Shown here: piece after piece, positions 22,486-34,720 of the stretch
How the letters are laid out: every line of letters starts with the position of its first letter
How positions within the stretch are numbered: position 1 is the first letter of the stretch
The notes under the pieces: generated by a model
What the model was told of the DNA's origin: nothing
The model's input: only the letters and a program-made list of their open reading frames with translations
The model's database searches: none
Position numbers and translations under genes: made by a program
NCBI GenBank assembly: GCA_016906335.1
Contig: JADEYG010000015.1
Span: forward strand, 620,001 to 684,000
DNA length: 64,000 nt
Source of the DNA: Novakomyces olei
Taxonomy: Eukaryota; Ascomycota; Novakomycetes; Novakomycetales; Novakomycetaceae
Direction: 5' to 3'

Positions 22486-24787
22486 TCACCTTGATTTCTG
22501 CAGTCTGGCTTGATGAGCCCCTCTCCAGGCACTCCATTCTTCAAGAAGCCTATCGCGGTGAGGAATTGCGGTCAGTGTATCCTTGACATAAACACCTCTA
22601 AATATATCGAGATCAAGCAGCGCATTTACCAGGCCACTGGCATATAGACCGGCTACCGCAAGCCTCCAGACAAGAGCAAATGCGATTCCAGCCGCAATAC
22701 CCGCTACAACTTGTATCGTTGTATGATACGCCAAAACGACACGAGCCACGGAGACGCCTATAGTCAAGCCGAGAGCACAGGCAAAATAAACGAGCCCAGT
22801 TCCTGTTTGGAAAATGGAAAAAAGTCTTTGTGACTTTAATTGCGCTTGGACCGAATGAGCATCAGAGAGTTCCATCACGAAATACGCCAGGAAAAAGCCC
22901 ATAAACTGGGCGTGACTACTAGGCATTCCATAGCCATGACCTTGAAGTTGTGCGGGCCTTTCCGCCTTTATGAACCGTTTAAGAGCAAAATTAAACAGCT
23001 CACAGGCTACTTGCCCCGCGGCCATTAGCACGATCCTCATCTCTCGAGTCCATAGCGCTAACGTGCCATAAGCAATAAACAGGGCTTGAGGCACCATAGA
23101 TAAGAGAGCCATGACGTAAGCCAAGGTTGATGACGGGTCATACAAGACTTCAAATAAGGCTAAATGTTAGAACTGAATTGAGCCATATAAATTAGTCCAT
23201 AGATCAATTGCCATTTTTATTTTCATTTTCATTTCTTATTTTTACTTTTATTTTTTACTTTTTAAGTTTCAGTTTCAGGCTGTGCATCTTTCTGTGTATT
23301 ATTATTAAAACTTACAAAGTGGAACAAGGTTCTCCGTAGACCTTTTCTGCATCAGTTTCGGTGACGTTTGGAAGTTTAGATCTAAACAATTAGGGGAATC
23401 TTTCGTGCCAGCATATGTCTCTGCATTTAGCTGCTCTCCTTCCTTTTCACTACCAGTTCCATTCTGAGCTCGCCCATTATGCAAAACAGTCGTTCCTTCG
23501 ACTTTTCCGGTGAAAGTGTCCCGCTTTTCGCAAATATATTCCCGCACTATTCGTTCAAACGTACTCTTCCCAACGTCCATATGTTCTCCAGGCACGGTAA
23601 GTCGATGCAGCCTTCCGCCCATATCCAGTTCTTTTAATCCAAGCCAGTCCTCCTGGTAGAGAGGGTGCTCTTGCATTGGAACCATTTCCCCTTGCGCGTC
23701 TTCGTCATCAAACCAAGCTGATCCAGCTGGGCGTACAACTGTATCATTCTCAAACCTAATCAGCACAAGACTCTGCAAGGAGGCCAAATTCAATCTATAT
23801 TTGCGATTTTTCTCCTCATGTTCATTATTGATATCAGCCAGAAATTGCGAGTGTTCCAGGTAAGCGGCCATTTCACTAGTTTTACGGAAATACTGAGCCT
23901 GTATTAGATGAGATTGGATCCAAGGACGCCAAACTCCAGCTCGTATTAGCGCTCTAGCACGACGGCACCAAAACGATGCTTGATCATCACACTGAGGCAG
24001 ATCGTTTACTCCAAAATGCTGAGACCCCCAAGTTATGAGTGAGCGAACAGGCGGGTCGTTGCACCTTTCCACGTACGCACTAACAGTAAGCATTGCAAAT
24101 AAGAGGGCGAGTCAAAGATAACAGAATAAAACAGGGAAAAAAAGAGCAGTGAAGAAAAAAGGACAAGGAGAGAACGCAGTTATCCCTAAATACGATCAAC
24201 TATTCCTAAACACATCCATTATCCCTGATTGTGGCCCCATTCCTCTATAATACAGACTTTAAGGAGCCGTACGATGAAAGGCTCAAACGAGCGACGAGGG
24301 CAAAAAAGAAACGAGAATTAAATCAGAGACTCTTGAACAAAAACTGATTGAAAATTAGAGTAGACGGCGTAGAAGGTAGCAATCGGATTGAATCGATTAA
24401 GACCAAAACCAGGGACAGACAAGATCATCGAGAGCCAACGGCAATCTGCAATTCTTACCGTAAAAACTGGCCACCCTGACTGAACCCGATCGCATGGAAT
24501 CCGTTCTGCAGATTGGGGTCAGACTTCAACTGGGTACAGACTCCCTCCAATTGGGCATTCACTGAGCCCCAGAACCCAGCACGTTCATCGTCCTGGGCGT
24601 CGGCGTAGAGCGAACGAGTATAGCCGCCTGTAATATTGGCAATCTCAGATGCACGCTGTACCATTCCTTCTGAATCGTAAGTGTCACCTAACCCGTGCCA
24701 CAAAACGACGGCTGGTGCTTGAAAGCAGAGCGCGGTAGCGCGCACGCTGAGCAACACGAGCCAGAGCCATTTTTCCGCGTTAACCAT
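22486..24787 (-). CDS. pdf1: Palmitoyl-protein thioesterase / dolichyl-diphosphatase fusion (Pdf1 type), 3 exons
   Basis: Minus-strand exons 24787-24459, 24079-23316 and 23159-22486 give 588 residues. Exon 1 has a signal peptide (hydrophobic core 'LWLVLLSV') and 'VVLWHGLGD'. The thioesterase nucleophile is Ser103 in 'GFSQGGQF'; exon 2 carries the 'RFENDTVVRP' Asp and the 'GEHMDVG' His. Exon 2 then ends with a hydrophilic linker holding a dibasic Lys-Arg ('LMQKRSTEN'). The 156-nt intron (donor GTAAGT, branch CTAAC, acceptor TTTAG) joins phase 1 to exon 3, the PAP2-type dolichyl-diphosphatase: 'KRFIKAERP', 'MPSSHAQ' and 'ARVVLAYH', with several membrane helices. Read alone, neither half is complete: the thioesterase would merely read into the intron, and the diphosphatase would lack a start codon. 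In S. pombe Pdf1 has the same order and is cut by the kexin Krp1; the Lys-Arg here is the likely site. Confidence 0.88.
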
Positions 24788-25781
24788 GGATGATCATACT
24801 TTGGTCACTGTTCACAACACTGTTCATATTTGGCAACTTTGTATATCGTCAACTGGAGAATATGGCGATTAAATAATAAAGTTGGAACTAAGTTTGTTTT
24901 AATCGTCAGTGTTACTATGGGAATTGATTAAATATGAACGACAGCCAATGTAATAGAGTTGGCCACCGTTAGTACAGTTAATATGGGGAATAATAGTTTT
25001 AGAATTGTGCAAAGTTACGGATTAGAGTTTGTATTATAGTCGGTTGGAGTTACTATGGGTAAGTTGAAGTATTGATTAAATATTGACCAAATGTGTATAT
25101 ATAGATAGAGCTGTACAGCTGCGAACGCATACTGAAACTCAAAAATTATATACTTGTGAAGAGAATGATACTGTTAATAAAGATTGTTGAGAAATGGACT
25201 CTATATAACTGTTGAATATAGTAAGTAGGTTGGAACTTGTTCTTATGGTAGATTAAATGAATTAGAAATTCTCGATTGCTTTAGCTGAATCTCCCGAAGG
25301 GTATGAGGGTTCGCTTGAGCTGTATATATATAACTATGTATTTTTGAGTGAGGTCCTGTAAAGCTAAAGTCAAACAACTGACATTCTTGGTAGAATTGTC
25401 TTAGCCGGTCAGTGAGTCTGCGAGTGTATTATTATAAGGGAATAGTGGATTCATATTTCAACAATAACTTATATTTAACTCTATTTGAAATAATTACGGT
25501 CTCCTTACATTCTATATTCCGTCTTTACCAGATCTATATTTATATTTAATATATTGAATATTATATGTACTTTGAGCTTTGTGGACCTTTCTCGTTTTTT
25601 CTACAATCAGATAGTCAGTATCAACCATTCAAACTTTAAAATAACTTGATATTAAAAGATAAAAAGCTCGCTTGAACAGTACGTTATCGCGAACGATAAA
25701 AATAATTTTTATCAGACACATTAATAATATGATGAAAGTGCCGTAATACTCCAAAAAGCATTAGTGCATTTCACAGTGCCA
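24788..25781. promoter_or_regulatory. Divergent intergenic region pdf1/cfd1-cia1
   Basis: About 1.0 kb between two start codons. It is AT-rich with loose recurrences of GTTACTATGGG and TTGATTAAATAT. I see no ORF with domain content. Confidence 0.5.
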
Positions 25782-27955
25782 ATGCCTCCAGTTCCAAATT
25801 GTACGTCGCGACGTCGCTTTTGTTTCCTCAGAATTCTGTCTTCATCAGCCTCTGTCTCCAACTTTTGTCTTTGAACATTTATCTTTCAACATCTCTCTTT
25901 TAATTTCACTTTTCCCTTGTTGATTCGCACGGGTCCACTAACGCACTAGCGCTCTCAAATGTACGGCACATCGTCCTCGTGCTGTCCGGCAAAGGCGGCG
26001 TCGGCAAGTCCAGTGTGACAATGCAGCTGGCGCTTACACTGGCACGCGAGTCACACAGAGGCCGGCCGCTAAGAATCGGAGTTCTGGACATAGACTTGAC
26101 GGGGCCTTCGGCTCCGCGAATGTTTGGCCTCGATGACGAGGCCACTGTTTCGCGTGTCCGGCAGTCGAGTGCCGGCTGGATCCCCGTTTACGTGGATGGC
26201 GAGACGGCAATTGGCGTAATGTCTATCGGATTCCTTCTTGATTCCCGTGGCGATGCTGTTGTATGGAGAGGACCCAAGAAGACTGCCATGATCCGCCAGT
26301 TTTTGACCGACGTTGTGTGGGGCAATTTGGATTACTTGCTCATAGACACTCCGCCGGGGACGAGTGATGAGCATATTAGCGTTATCGAGACTCTGCTCTC
26401 GTACGAATTGCCGCCCTCTCGCTCTGGAACCAGTCTCGTTTCCGGAGCAGTGCTGGTAACGACACCCCAGCAAGTCGCTGTCCTCGACGTCCGGAAAGAA
26501 CTCGACTTTTGCCGTAAAGTCGACGTGCCCGTTATCGGGATCGTAGAAAACATGTCTGGCTACATTTGCCCTTTTTGTGCTGACTGTACAAACATCTTTA
26601 GCAGTGGAGGCGGTGAAGCAATGGCTCAAGAGTACAATGTGCCCTTCCTTGGCCGAGTGCCGATTGATCCAAAATTGGTGGAGTTGATTGAAGCCAAGGG
26701 AGAGGGTGGGGATAAGAGTCTGCACCTGCCGGACAGGTACAAGACGTTACAAATTGCTCCGATTTTTACAGGAATTACTACAGCAATCCGCACGTTTTTA
26801 CGCGATACTGACCCAAAACTGGTGGAAATTAAGGCATTCGAGGGCCACACTGACCGTGTCTGGCAGGCGGTTCAGCACCCGACACTGCCGCTGCTTGCCA
26901 CTGCCTCTTCAGACAAGACTGTACGCGTCTGGAACACAAAGACTGGGCAGCTGATTGCAATTTTAGAGTCCCAGCATAAAAGATCCGTTCGGTCTGTTGC
27001 CTGGCGGCCGAACCTTAACCAGAATAGCTCAACGACTACCCTGGCAACTGCCTCGTTTGATGGGACGGTAGCAATCTGGGAAAATGTTGAAAACGATTTT
27101 GAGCGAGCAGCAGAGCGGTTCGAGTGTATGGCTACTCTAGAAGGCCATGAAAACGAGGTTAAATCTGTGGCCTGGTCGCCCAGCGGATCATTGCTGGCAA
27201 CCTGTTCAAGAGACAAGTCCGTGTGGATCTGGGAGGTCTCTGGAGAAGACGAGGAGTACGACTGCCTGGCCGTCTTGCAGGAACATACACAGGACGTTAA
27301 ATGCGTTTGCTGGCACCCGCAAGAGGAGCTTTTAGCCAGTTGTTCGTACGATGACACTGTACGGCTCTGGCGGGACGATGGAGAAGACTGGACGAGTGTA
27401 GCTATTCTGCAAGGCCACAATTCAACTGTATGGAGCGTTGATTTTGGTCCGGATGAGACAAAAGAGTCTGTAAACACGTCTCCTACAAATGCTGCTAGAT
27501 TGGCCTCCGTTTCCGATGATGGCACATTACGGATATGGAGACGGCAAAAGGGCAAAGGCGGGCCCATAGCCGATGCCATTCCGAGTGTAATAAGACCCGA
27601 TTTGACAGAGGAATGGGAAGAGGAAGCAGTTCTACAGGTTAATAGCCCTCTGTACTCTGTCGCCTGGTCGAAACGGACGGGCCGTATTGTCTGTGCCGGT
27701 AGCGAGGGGATTTTATATGTATACGAAGAGAATACATCTGAAAATGAAAAGGAAGAAGTAGATTTACAAAACAAGAGTACAATTCACAGCGAAAAAGATG
27801 CTTTCGTTTCTACCTGGACACTTGTCGCCCAACTGCCTCGAGCACACGGAGTGTTTGAAGTGAATGGCGTCTCTTGGGGAATTGACGCCAACAAAAACGA
27901 GACTTTATACTCTGCCGGCGACGACGGTGTCGCCCGTGCTTGGAGAATAGAGTAG
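25782..27955 (+). CDS. cfd1-cia1: Cfd1/NUBP2 ATPase fused to Cia1 WD40 protein, 2 exons
   Basis: Exon 1 (25782-25800) encodes 'MPPVPN' plus one base; the intron 25801-25949 ends CTAACGCACTAG; exon 2 is 25950-27955. The product is 674 residues. The N-terminal about 280 residues are an Mrp/NBP35 P-loop ATPase: deviant Walker A '[10 protein letters not shown]' near residues 18-27, '[11 protein letters not shown]', and a C-terminal Cys213-Pro-Phe-Cys216 that bridges a [4Fe-4S] cluster between scaffold subunits. From about residue 288 to the end come seven WD40 blades ('[12 protein letters not shown]', '[13 protein letters not shown]', '[12 protein letters not shown]'), matching Cia1, the platform that hands clusters to nuclear and cytosolic apoproteins. 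S. pombe has the same fusion (SPAC806.02c). Early and late steps of cytosolic Fe-S assembly are thus in one chain. The 19-nt coding first exon is notable. Confidence 0.93.
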
Positions 27956-28171
27956 AAAAATGTAGAGTTATTACGGTTGCATTAAATTAAATCTTGTTTC
28001 ATGTTTGCATGTGGCCGTTACTTATCATAATAAATGATAAAGTGTCTTAACTCAAACAATAGCTTAATGCTTATCTATTACAAATTTCATTAACGCATGA
28101 ATTTAATTGAAACAAACAAATAGATAAATAAATGAATTAAATTAGTCAACAAGTCCTGCAAACGCCGTGCT
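27956..28171. other. Convergent 3' intergenic region cfd1-cia1/swc4
   Basis: A 216-bp AT-rich spacer between stop codons; nothing else visible. Confidence 0.6.
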
Positions 28172-29941
28172 TTACCGCTCCTTCTTCAACTTTTTATCAG
28201 ATCCATCACGCAAATCATCAGTCGCTTTCCGTTTATCTGATTCTTCAACTTCACTTGAAGCTTCCTTTTGCCCGCTAATAATTCGTTCAGGCGTGGCTGA
28301 AAGTGAAGCTGATCGCTGATGCAAATTGCCATGCTTTTCACCCACTGACTGTGACATTTGCCTGTCAGCATCCAGTTTGTCCGTCAAGGCTTTTACTTGC
28401 AACATTTGCACAATCGAATCTTGCAACTGCTCCAATTTTTTACAATTTCTGACGGTCGGCATAAACAGTTTGGGTGCTATTCCTAGCTCCTGTAGGGCTG
28501 CCTGCACTTTGTTTGCTAGCGATGCCTTCACTGGTGGGATTTTCTGGCTCCGAATATAAGCAACTGCGGGCAGTTTATCATGCCACGAGACTCCGTACAT
28601 GTGCTCTTCACGGGGGGACATTTTTCTTAATTTTTTATTCATTTCTGCCTGAACTTGTTGATCTGCCAGTGCTTGCTGTGTCGCTGTGTCCCTTCGTTTT
28701 CGTGCTTTATCCGCCTGTTGCATACCCAGAGCCATGGCCGATAAATTCTGACTGCTATTTAAATGAGCAGTTGATTCTGGTTTTGAGCCTGATTCAATAT
28801 GGCTTCCCGCTTCTTCCAGGACACGGAGGAGTTCTCTCCGCTCTTGCTGAAGCCGTATTTCGTGGGATTCAATACGACGCGCTTCCAGTATCAGATTCTC
28901 TTCCTCTTTAATTTCCTCAGGAGATCTTCGTGAAAGTCGCTCTATCATCGCCTTTCGCTGGAGCTCTCTGTCTTTATCAAACATCATTTGGTTGAACAAT
29001 GTCTCTTGTGCATTGCTCATCCCCTGCGGGTTACGAGCCAAAAGCAGCTTCCGGCAGACCGTATAATACCGGTCCTTAATGTCCTCCAGTGACCGATTAT
29101 TCGCATATTCGTAGCGATCGTGTACAATGATAAACCGGAGATCAAATTCACGGCAAAGGGAAAAGAGGTAGTCTGTCTCCTCCTGGCTCCAGTCGTCATC
29201 TGTTCTTAGTAAAATTCTAATAAATAATGTAGAACAGGCAAAAGAAGAAAATAATAGTCGAATCAAACGGTAATGTTCAAAGTTGTAAGAAATAACATGA
29301 TGGTGAATATGCATAAACGAAACAGACAAATCGCGTCTTTGAGCCCAATCGGCGCTAAACCAGTTTGACCAAACCAATGCACTCTGCAAGATACAAAGAG
29401 GCAAAGTAAGAAACTATTATGAACGGATTCAATGCGGGGGTCAAGCGTATACGCAAGAACAAAAATATAGAATATAATAAAAAACAATAACTACATCAAA
29501 CAAAAATCCTGACAGGGCGATACCTTTCAAATACTCTTCATACTCGTGATCCGTGTAAGTATAAACGTCAGGCTCAACATTAAACTTTTCAAATTTGTAT
29601 GGCTCATCCGCCTCTGCCTTTAACCGCCAATGACCGAGTACCAGATCGTCATTACGGGCTCGATTCTTAAACTCATGCCATATCCTGTCATCAGCAGAGC
29701 TTTAAGCGCCACCTTACCATTGCTTAGCTTTCTGTCGCAACTTTGGCTTTTCCTTTATGCGATTCTGTAATACAACTAGTGGTGGTGAGTTCTCTCCAAG
29801 CAGCGAGTACAGCTCTCGAGCCAGACCGTCCAGCTTTGGCGGAGCGCCCTGTGAAGAGCGCGGCCGACGAGCAGAGGCCGGCTGCTTTGATCGGTCCAAG
29901 CCATCGAGCTCGAGGACGTCTCTAATGTCAGACGAAGACAT
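28172..29941 (-). CDS. swc4: SWR1/NuA4 complex subunit Swc4 (DMAP1 family), 3 exons
   Basis: Minus-strand exons 29941-29718, 29684-29524 and 29199-28172 give 470 residues (yeast Swc4 476). The N-terminus 'MSSSDIRDVLELDG' is the canonical Swc4/DMAP1 start. The SANT/Myb-like domain begins at the exon 2/3 junction: 'DDDWSQEETDYLFSLCREFD' and 'IIVHDRY', then the conserved 'SLEDIKDRYY'. A long charged coiled coil and a basic tail follow. Swc4 is shared by the SWR1 remodeller (Htz1 exchange) and the NuA4 acetyltransferase. Intron 1 is only 33 nt, with TGATGACAG at its 3' end. Intron 2 (324 nt) carries an open reading frame that extends exon 3 upstream, but conservation of 'EYLK-DDDWS' shows it is spliced out. 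The gene shares a short promoter with spc25. Confidence 0.92.
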
Positions 29942-30193
<252 letters not shown>

Positions 30194-30989
30194 ATGGCAG
30201 AACAGCCGCAGCCGCAGATGTTTGCGCCAATGCCGGAAATAAATTTACCCTTTGACGATCTCAAAGAGCGAATGGACGCGTTTTCTATACAATTTAAGAA
30301 TTTCTGCGGCCAAAGGCGTGATGAGGTTAATTCATCTCGAGAAAAGTATGCTTTAGCTTTAGCTTCCGATCGCGACGAGCAATCGCTGCTGCAACGGCAA
30401 TTGCTACTGTTTCGTGAACGCGAACAGGAAGCGGCAGAAGCGATGCGTAAAGAGCACACTGAACGGGACGACGCGGAACTCGCAATGCGTGAGTTTAACG
30501 AAAAAAAAGCACAGATGGAGTCGCGTCGCGAAGAGTCGCGTCAGCAGATTGCTCGAGTGCAAGAGCGCATCGCAGCACTTCGTCAAGGTTCGAAAAGAGC
30601 AACTTGAATTTTGACTAATTTTATTGCAGAACGAGAACAGGAACTTGCAAGGATCCGAGGCCAGTTGGAGAAAAATGGACCAGAAATTAAGTTTTGGCAG
30701 GATCATTTGGCCATGACTATCCGTCCGTGTGACGTGGATGCTATTAAATTTGTGTTTTCAAACATCGATGATCGGGACAATGACCGCGAATTTAGTATTA
30801 CTATTGACATTTCCAGTGTCGATTACAAAGGTAAACACAATCGTGCTCTTTACGAACTAACGAACAGTAACGTGCTGTGAACCGCCGCTTCCAGTTATGA
30901 CCGACCTGTTGGCGCAATTGAATCGTACACGGTCTTTTTTTCGATTTCTCATATTGGTGCGCAAAGCGTTTCGCGATAGTGTTAAGTAG
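30194..30989 (+). CDS. spc25: Kinetochore protein Spc25 (Ndc80 complex), 3 exons
   Basis: Exons 30194-30587, 30630-30830 and 30895-30989 give 229 residues, normal for Spc25. The start is the ATG at 30194; an upstream in-frame TTG is ignored. The first about 150 residues are a coiled coil rich in Glu, Arg and Gln ('REREQEAAEAMRKEH'). The C-terminal RWD-like globular domain begins near 'EIKFWQDHL' and has 'VFSNIDDRDNDREFSITIDI', followed across intron 2 by 'LNRTRSFFRFLILVRKAFRDS'. This matches the Spc25 end in which the last helix packs against Spc24. Spc24/Spc25 anchors the Ndc80 rod to the inner kinetochore (Mis12 complex, CENP-T). Intron 1 is 42 nt. Confidence 0.93.
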
Positions 30990-31159
30990 GAGTTGGGAAC
31001 GTTTGAATTTGCTTTCTAGTACTCGGAAAACATTTGATTTTAATCCTTCAACGTATTGAATCTGTATTATTATTTCTTTAAAATTACAGTAATGTTTGAA
31101 GCCCGACATTAGCTTTTGCCAGGCAAACACATTTATCTAGTTTATGTACATTGTTCAGC

Positions 31160-34100
31160 TCATACATCTATATCACGCAGCTGGAGGACAGAATCAACGA
31201 TAAATCCGTCCACGCCGTAAGCATCTTGTAACTGCCGACTTGACTCGTCAAGGTTGCCTTCACCATGTGTTACAAGGATAAGACCTGCTTTTTTGATTGT
31301 ACGCATAAGCGCTGGAATACGGATCTGTTTGTCAGAAACAATAATTAAAACGGAAAAAAGGGAAAACAAAAAGGAACAATGGTTCGTAGACTGTCATACC
31401 TGAGACACAGCAGACGTGATTATGCCAATCAGATTATTTGTCCTCGCAAAGGATACTGCATGACGGACCGACATACACCGTTCACTCGCCTGATCAGTGA
31501 GCAGACGAAGCGCATGTGCACTGGCAACATCAGCGTCGTTCACATAGTTAGAAGGCTCGCCCAGCCGTGTTGGAATTCCCAGTTTTCTTGCCAAAAATAC
31601 AGCATCTGGATGGTTAGAGTAACTAGTTCAATAAAAGAAAGTAGACAGAAAAAACAATAGAAAAATAGAAAATAGAAAACTAAACAATAGAAATAAAATA
31701 AATACATAAAATATACATAAGACCAAATGTAATAGAAACAGAAACAATTGAAATTATTAACGTACAATTAGGCTGTTTCCAATTCAGAGCAAGACAAACG
31801 TCTGGGTTACAGGATGAAAAGAAAACGCTGCGAGCATTCGAGTGGTTATGTGAGTAGGCAAAGACGTCCGCCAAAATACTATCAACCAGTACGTTAATAT
31901 CGAGTGTTGAAGTTATTCCCAAGAGCCTTTGCTCTGCCGGAACAGGAACCACAATCTGAGCGTGAACGTGAATGCTCTCCGGTAGCAATTCAAGCAACTG
32001 TGCCAAAGAACAATAAGTCTGTGTGACGAGACTCTGTGATCTTCCCGGTAAAGTTTCCTTGCTTATGCGATCCAATCTTTCCTGTTGTGACTCGCTGGCA
32101 CAAATAATACAAAACTGTTTAAAAGTTACATCACTAACTGCCAAATCCAAATGATCAGTGGGCAGCCACCATGCAGGGTAAACAACGGGCACATTGTCCT
32201 TTGTTATTTGAACAACAGCCCTAATGTAACTGCCGCTCAGTGAAGAGGCAGTAACAAAGCTCTCACTGAATTGTGAGGACGTGTTTGCGTTACCATTATT
32301 ATTATTATTATTGATGTTGTTGTTAGCATTGTTATCGCCAGACGCGGTTTGAAACGAATGAGGCATGGAAAGAGGCATACTTGGTAAAGCAGCATTTGAC
32401 GTCATAGGCGGCTGTTTGACCGTACGAGTAGAAATCCAATAAGTATCAATTTTGCTCCCATACTCTGTATTTTGCAGGCCATGAAAAGGAGTTATAATCT
32501 TGTACTCGAAAGTTAATTCCCCAGTAACTTCCACTAGAGGGTCAAACAGGGAACACACAAAAGTGCCCTGATGATTAGAGGCAAACCATCCAGTAGGCAC
32601 TGCTCCTCTGGCGACTAGCCGTGACCCGAATATAGGAAACACTTCAAACTCTATAGAAAAAAGTGATAAATCGTCAACCTGAAAGGTGACTGTTTGGCCT
32701 TCGTCAGGCAGCGGAAAAATAACGTTCTGTGGAAGAATGCTCGCCAGAGTCTCGCCCGTTTTGCTCGGGTACCGGGAAATAACAGACAGTTTGCTCGACT
32801 CGAAAATTTTAATGCTCTGTGAAGCAAAATCAACCTGAGCCTGTGTTCGTTTGAAACAGTCTGGCTTCAGTGTCAATTGAACAAAGGTTTTTCGGTCCAA
32901 GAAATTGTGGCCATAACTGCGTACGGGGATAATGGGTGGTGGCAGGAGAAGATCAGGGATGATTTCGCCGTCAGTATTGGCGCCTAGCTGTGCAGCACTA
33001 GGCATGAACTCTCTACGCTCTGGGTCCTTGGGGTCAAGGTTGGAGTCTAACCCATCGGGACTAGTACTAGCTTTACTAGCATTAGTATTAACTGCCGGCT
33101 CTTCAGACAGTCCAATTCCCGCGGTGGGACTAGCGTTCAAGAGCAGATTGAGACAGGTCGGGTGGCCCTCCCAGGCGGCATGATAAGCAGGAGAATGCCC
33201 ATCTTCATCGACAGCATCGAGCTTGCATCCATGCTCAATCAGCTCTCGTAACACTTCGACTTTTCCCTCAGCAGCAGCGAAAAACACGGGGGTCCAAAGG
33301 TTGAAGGAGTCGTATTCCTCCAACGAGGCTCCGTACTCTAAAAGTAGGGTTATAAACCCTAAGTATCCAGCACGGGCCACTATATGTTGCGGGAATAGGC
33401 CCTCCGTGTTTCGTACAATTTTAGCACCCGACTGCAACAACAATTGTGTTGCCTGCAAATTGCCACGCTGACACGCCATACCGAGTGGAACGTAATCCGC
33501 CTCATTGCGTGGATTCACATCAGCCCCGTGCAAAAGTAAAAGCTGTACGCATGCAGTTAGTCCGTATAGTATAGCATAGTGGAGCGGCCGGTACAGATTT
33601 TGGTCTAGTGAATTCACATCTGCTCCATGGGCAAGTAAGATCTCGGCGCATTTAGTATCACAGGTTTGCAGGCAAGCGTAGTGCAAAGCTGAACGGCCAT
33701 ACGCATCTTCCTGCTCTACGGGGCTGAGACTGGCAAAGAACTCGACAAGTTCTGGTCTCTGAGCAATAGTGGCCTCGTGCAACATTGTACGGCCAGATAT
33801 ATCATCGCGAAAAGAAAGATCAATTTTTAATTCAGTGGCCATTTCACGTACACAGACAGCGGGAACCCGTTTAATGGCATACAAAAGGCCTCGCGAAAGG
33901 ATGACACTGCTCTTGAGGCTTGAGGCGTCGTCACGTAAAAGTAGCCTCCTTACGTCGTCCAGACGGCCACTAGAAATAGCATTAAACACCTGTGTCTCTA
34001 ATTCGTCAATCGCATTCCGCGGCTGAGAGACAATGTTCTTGTAAAGACGGACATCTTCGCCGTTCGCCCACGCTTCGAGCTGCAAAATGGCGGAAGTAGT

Positions 34101-34720
34101 AGTGTCGACAAGAAGCGACAGGGTATCACGATTGAAGCAGGCTCGTACCTCGACCTGGCGAGATAGGTACAGTTCTTTCATGTGACTCTTGCTCCGTTTG
34201 TCCCATTTTTTAAGTGCTTTGTAAAAGCCGGTAGCATTGAGCTCAACAAATTGCTGTAGCTTATTCAAGTCTTTCTCAAATTGCTCATAGGCTTCACGGA
34301 TAACGACAAGAGAGGGTAAAATGCGCGCTTTTGCGGGGTCTTCAATACTTTGCTGGAAAAGGCGTCTTTGCTCTTCCAATATGTTGAGGCGTGTCCGCAG
34401 CTCGGTTTCTCGCAATTCATAAAACTCGTTTACCTTATCAAGCTCGCGTTCCAGCTTGAAGAAAAAGGTTGCTCTATTGTCTTTGAGCGCGTCTCCTCTG
34501 GCCGGGTCATCTAGGGCATTTATGATCTTTTTGAGTGCCTTGTAGTTGATATAAAAGGGAGCAAATTCGGGCAATTGCTGCCGTGCGAGGTTTTTACCAA
34601 ACTTCCTATCAAATGTTAGTGTACCGTGAAGATTTCAGATTTATTTATTTTATTTCATTCCAAAATTCTTTTTCAATCCAGCCTTCCACAGTGTTCGGCC
34701 GGAAAAAAGTGGCCGTACAT
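31160..34720 (-). CDS. pho81: Pho81-type SPX-ankyrin CDK inhibitor, 4 exons, split start codon
   Basis: Minus-strand coding segments 34720-34719, 34605-31766, 31605-31400 and 31324-31160 give 1070 residues (Neurospora NUC-2 is similar in size). Exon 2 begins G AAG TTT GGT, right after a CTAAC branch and TAG acceptor. The best upstream partner is an AT at 34720-34719 followed by a GTACGG donor, so the initiator ATG is split and the protein starts 'MKFGKNLARQQLPEFAPFYI', the usual SPX N-terminus. Domains: SPX to about 200, six or so ankyrin repeats about 230-480 ('GRSALHYACLQT', 'YRPLHYAILYG', 'GHSPAYHAAWEG'), then a C-terminal glycerophosphodiesterase-like domain to the end. In fungi this protein senses phosphate and inositol pyrophosphate and inhibits the Pho80-Pho85 type kinase under phosphate starvation. 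The exact first exon is inferred. Confidence 0.88.

Noticed and set aside
22486-23145. Independent dolichyl-diphosphatase gene
   Set aside because: The frame has no ATG before the conserved 'LYDPSSTLAY' block and is preceded by an in-phase acceptor, so it is the last exon of the pdf1 fusion.
29200-29523. Extra N-terminal coding sequence for the swc4 SANT exon
   Set aside because: The open frame is an intron that happens to lack stops. Conserved Swc4 sequence continues from 29524 to 29199 in phase when it is removed.
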